From assembly GCA_020736575.1 (NCBI GenBank), contig JAGPYM010000009.1:744001-808000 (forward strand): a DNA stretch of 64,000 nucleotides. The letters run 5' to 3'. The DNA comes from Thelonectria olida (Eukaryota; Ascomycota; Sordariomycetes; Hypocreales; Nectriaceae). The translations under genes and the position numbers were made by a program. The notes beneath the pieces were generated by a model. It searched no databases, was not told the origin of the DNA, and saw only the letters and a program-made list of their open reading frames with translations. Positions 61,394 to 64,000 of this stretch are shown here, in pieces (the first letter of the stretch is position 1; every line of letters begins with the position of its first letter).

Positions 61394-62116
61394 TAAAAAC
61401 GATAACTGTATGAGGCGTCGGCAAATGCCGGACTGAGGGCTGTTAATAGCGGACACAAAGTCGAAAAGGATAGGCAAAGAAGGACATGACGGTGAATGGG
61501 GACACCGCTTCCCTTGTATATGCTGAAAATACAGCTTTTGATGGAGTTTGGTAGCAAGGCATCGGACGATCTCTCCTCCCATGGGCAACTGTACATTACT
61601 TTAGGGTTGGTCAGCGACTTTTTAGACCGCAAAGGGGTGGGCGTCTGGTCTGTAATGACAACATCAAATTTTTTTTTTGGACACAACTATGGTTCTTTGT
61701 TATACGGGTGTCATCTGGCTTGAAGCGATGGGCGACTGGGTTCAACATGAGAAGCCTCATTATAGGTACCTACCAAGACCAGCCCGATGATGAAAGGCAA
61801 CTCCTAAAGGTACGTACCCGAGTTGAACATCACCAGGGCGGGCAGTCGCCGAACTGGCTGGCAACTGCCCAATTTCCTCACATATGACGACACCCAATTG
61901 GCTTTGGCTACCATCCCGTTGAAATGTTTGTTACTTAGAAGGAAGCCATTCATGCCTGTTGTTGCTGCCCAGGCATCGTTTCAATTTCTTCTATCATCAA
62001 CCTTCATTAATCGGTATCTGATTCCAGCGTGGCTATTTTTGAACAGGCATCTCTATTACCTCCCTTTGTCCCACATTATCCTATTCTTTTGCCTCTAACC
62101 TCTCTAGAGTCTCATC
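61394..62116. promoter_or_regulatory. Tandem intergenic region
   Basis: This lies between TIM23 and the next + strand gene. It contains the palindrome TAGGTACCTA at 61763-61772. No gene is seen. Confidence 0.55.
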
Positions 62117-63563
62117 ATGGCAGACGACCATACAACGGACACCAATTCGGGAGCATACCCGCCTCCCCATGAGGATCCAGAAACCATGCAAGCTTCCATA
62201 CTTGTTTCTGAACAACCTGTACAATCTGGTCAGCAACTCGAGCCAGTAGCTGACGAAAGCTCGAGCGCGGGGGCGTCTCATGCGACAGGAGCAGCCAAGC
62301 AACCCGGGCCAGCCAAGAGAGACAGACGACGATCCGTGAAGAATGATGCAAAAAAATGGTGCGAGGAAATCATTTCGGTGTACGCCAAAGTATTGTTATT
62401 GAGGGCTAGAGAAGTCCATAAACACAGCGACGTTGACTGGACGAGCCTGTGGTCTCCCATCGACGGCAAGGAAAATCAGGGTCGAGGCTTCAGCGTGTCC
62501 GATGGTTTCGGCAGCATCTGGTTTGTACCCGCTGGGGGCCTGGCTTCATTTCCTGCCCCTGCGCCGGCTGATACGGATGAGTTAGCGGAGAGAATTGCTG
62601 CCTTCCGGGAAGTTATAGCATCAAGATCCGACCTAGCTTTCGCTTCTAAGGTCAAGGAAATACTAGAGTCGGAGCTCCAGAACAAGTGCCAGGGTGATCT
62701 GAATGAGAATAGGGAAATGGCAAATCAGCCTGCCACTACCTGGGAAGAGGCCCGCTCAAGATTTTCGACAGATGAGCTTGTTGCCCTAATGGCGAAGAGA
62801 CGACTTATCGATGGCCGAGCCCTTCTGCCTAACTACTACCGGGCTAACATTGTCGAAGTCTCAAACACTGGGGCATTATTTACTCGACATGTTGCAGTAC
62901 CGGGCCATGTCGATGTGGAAGGGATTTGCCTTCGACTGGACGCTTGGTCGCCAGCTAATAGCCAACGGACCCAAGAAAGCATGAGGGCATTCCGGAGGAA
63001 GCTCAATGTTGTTTGCCAACATGGCACTGATGCAGGGAAAAGACAAGCCACTCACATCCAGGGAGAAATGGGCAAGTCCTTCTGCGATCCTCTTGGAGTT
63101 GGAGGACACTGGTACTACAAACTTCGAGCTGACGAAACTTATTCGATCCGACCTGGAAAAGGACCGGGAGAATTAAGGTCATGGTCATCCATCCGAGACG
63201 CGGGGTCGCTCAACGCGCTTAAGCAAGGGATTTCGGTCGGTAAACAGGTAGCCTTTGCTCGAGTAAGATTCCCCCCCCCCTTTGATGGAGTACGCTCATG
63301 GCTGATCTAATCAACGTGAACAGCAATGGACAATTCGAATGCGCTATCTCTGGATGCAGCTGGACCAGCTCAAAGACTGCCTAGTTTCAGCGAACCGCGG
63401 AGAGCCAGAATTGACGGACGATCAACTCGCCATAGTGGACAAGCTATTGGCGGAACAAAGCAAGGAGGAAAAGGAGCAGGGAGTCCGACTTGGCTGTCTG
63501 CTGACACAGTTGGGTGAGCCGACCTTTCGACTTGAGTTTGCTGAAATTGAAGAGGAAGAGTAA
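62117..63563 (+). CDS. Unrecognised protein, 461 residues
   Basis: Two exons, 62117-63262 and 63324-63563, with a 61-nt intron (GTAAGA donor, CTAATC branch site, GAACAG acceptor; it contains a C run). The N-terminal 75 residues are polar and disordered, ending in KRDRRRSVKNDAKKW, which could be a nuclear signal. A folded region follows (WCEEIISVYAKVLLLRAREV, FSVSDGFGSIWFVPAGG). A second region contains FSTDELVALMAKRRLIDGRA and ANIVEVSNTGALFTRHVAVP. The C terminus after splicing is helical and acidic (LLAEQSKEEKEQG ... FAEIEEEE). Splicing is needed to read on into RMRYLWMQLDQLKDC. I recognise no family. Gene status is well supported. Confidence 0.72.
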
Positions 63564-63968
63564 TGGATTTGGCAATGAGGATTGAATGAAGGAGTGTATA
63601 TGCGTATGAAGGAACGTAACATAACGTTTAGTGTTCGCGATGGTTTGGTTTGGGCCGTTGATTTTGGAGGACGAGACCAAGATTTTGGTTGGCCGGCTGC
63701 TGAGATGATGTTTGAACCCAGGAACGAGGACTGTATCAGTAGCATGATGCGATGATAAATTGTGCGGAACATTGAGGTTGGAAGCTCTATTATGACCAAG
63801 TTCAGTGCATCGCTGTTAAGCTTGACAGACTGGAGTAGAATTGTGTGCATGGGAGACGGTACTGCTCCAACTCTCCTCCCACAACAACATAACCAGCACG
63901 ACCAAGCAGCCGAAAAATATCACCAATCACCAAAACCGACTCACATCCTGCCTCGCCAACAATCAACA
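63564..63968. promoter_or_regulatory. Intergenic region at right edge
   Basis: This holds the 3' region of the previous gene and probably the leader of a following + strand gene. An A/C-rich stretch (CAACAATCAACA) directly before an ATG is typical of fungal start contexts. Confidence 0.5.
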
Positions 63969-64000
63969 ATGTGTCTCCCGTGCTTCCCCTGGACGTGGTC
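63969..64000 (+). CDS. Possible start of a further gene, cut by the window edge
   Basis: An ATG at 63969 in good context (ACA before ATG) opens MCLPCFPWTW, running off the end. Only ten complete codons are visible, so neither gene status nor product can be decided. Confidence 0.3.
   Translation, partial: MCLPCFPWTW

Overview
The window is nuclear DNA of a filamentous ascomycete, most likely a Sordariomycete. The evidence is one gene per 3 to 4 kb on both strands, 29 coding introns mostly 48 to 75 nt long with GTAAGT/GTATGT-like donors and CTAAC/CTGAC branch sites, long pyrimidine-rich leaders, and typical fungal housekeeping genes. There are no bacterial operons, CRISPR arrays, rRNA genes, recognisable tRNAs or intact transposons. 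I worked out exon structures by hand from splice signals, reading frame and known motifs. Species cannot be fixed from sequence alone.

Layout, left to right. 2.1-12.4 kb: a protein with a probable split discoidin-like fold (+), a four-helix membrane protein (-), a Ser/Pro-rich coiled-coil protein (+), the small complex I subunit NDUFB3/B12 (-), and the CCR4-NOT deadenylase POP2/CAF1 (+). 13.3-22.1 kb: the GID/CTLH E3 ligase subunit Fyv10/GID9 (-), a CBF1-type bHLH-zipper regulator (+), and a DUF2841/YDR124W-like nuclear protein (-). 22.1-30.7 kb: an 8.5 kb stretch with no recognisable gene, lying upstream of the DUF2841 gene. 30.7-42.1 kb: a full-length ABCC (Ycf1/MRP) transporter with seven exons (-), a DUF1749 alpha/beta-hydrolase (-), and the HEAT-repeat protein TTI1 of the Tel2-Tti1-Tti2 complex (+). 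42.1-46.8 kb: a second long non-coding region, upstream of a YAT-family amino-acid permease (46.8-48.6 kb, +). 50-64 kb: a putative nucleotidyltransferase-fold protein (-), an unrecognised coiled-coil protein (+), the Nudix NADH pyrophosphatase NPY1 (-), dephospho-CoA kinase CAB5 (-), a PQ-loop vacuolar transporter (+), the mitochondrial translocase TIM23 (+), another unrecognised protein (+), and possibly the first codons of a further gene at the right edge.

The genes serve unrelated cell functions and do not form a biosynthetic cluster. Some links are suggestive. CBF1-type E-boxes lie upstream of CBF1 itself and of TIM23. NPY1 and CAB5 both act on adenine-nucleotide cofactors and sit side by side. 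The ABCC transporter, the PQ-loop protein and the permease are all membrane transporters.

I found no clearly new biological system. The most useful leads are an in-frame stop codon just after an upstream ATG of TTI1, the 8.5 kb desert with a 285-codon open frame, the putative nucleotidyltransferase-like protein, a stop-free 3n intron in the DNA-binding region of CBF1, and a 410-nt ABCC intron with an internal acceptor.
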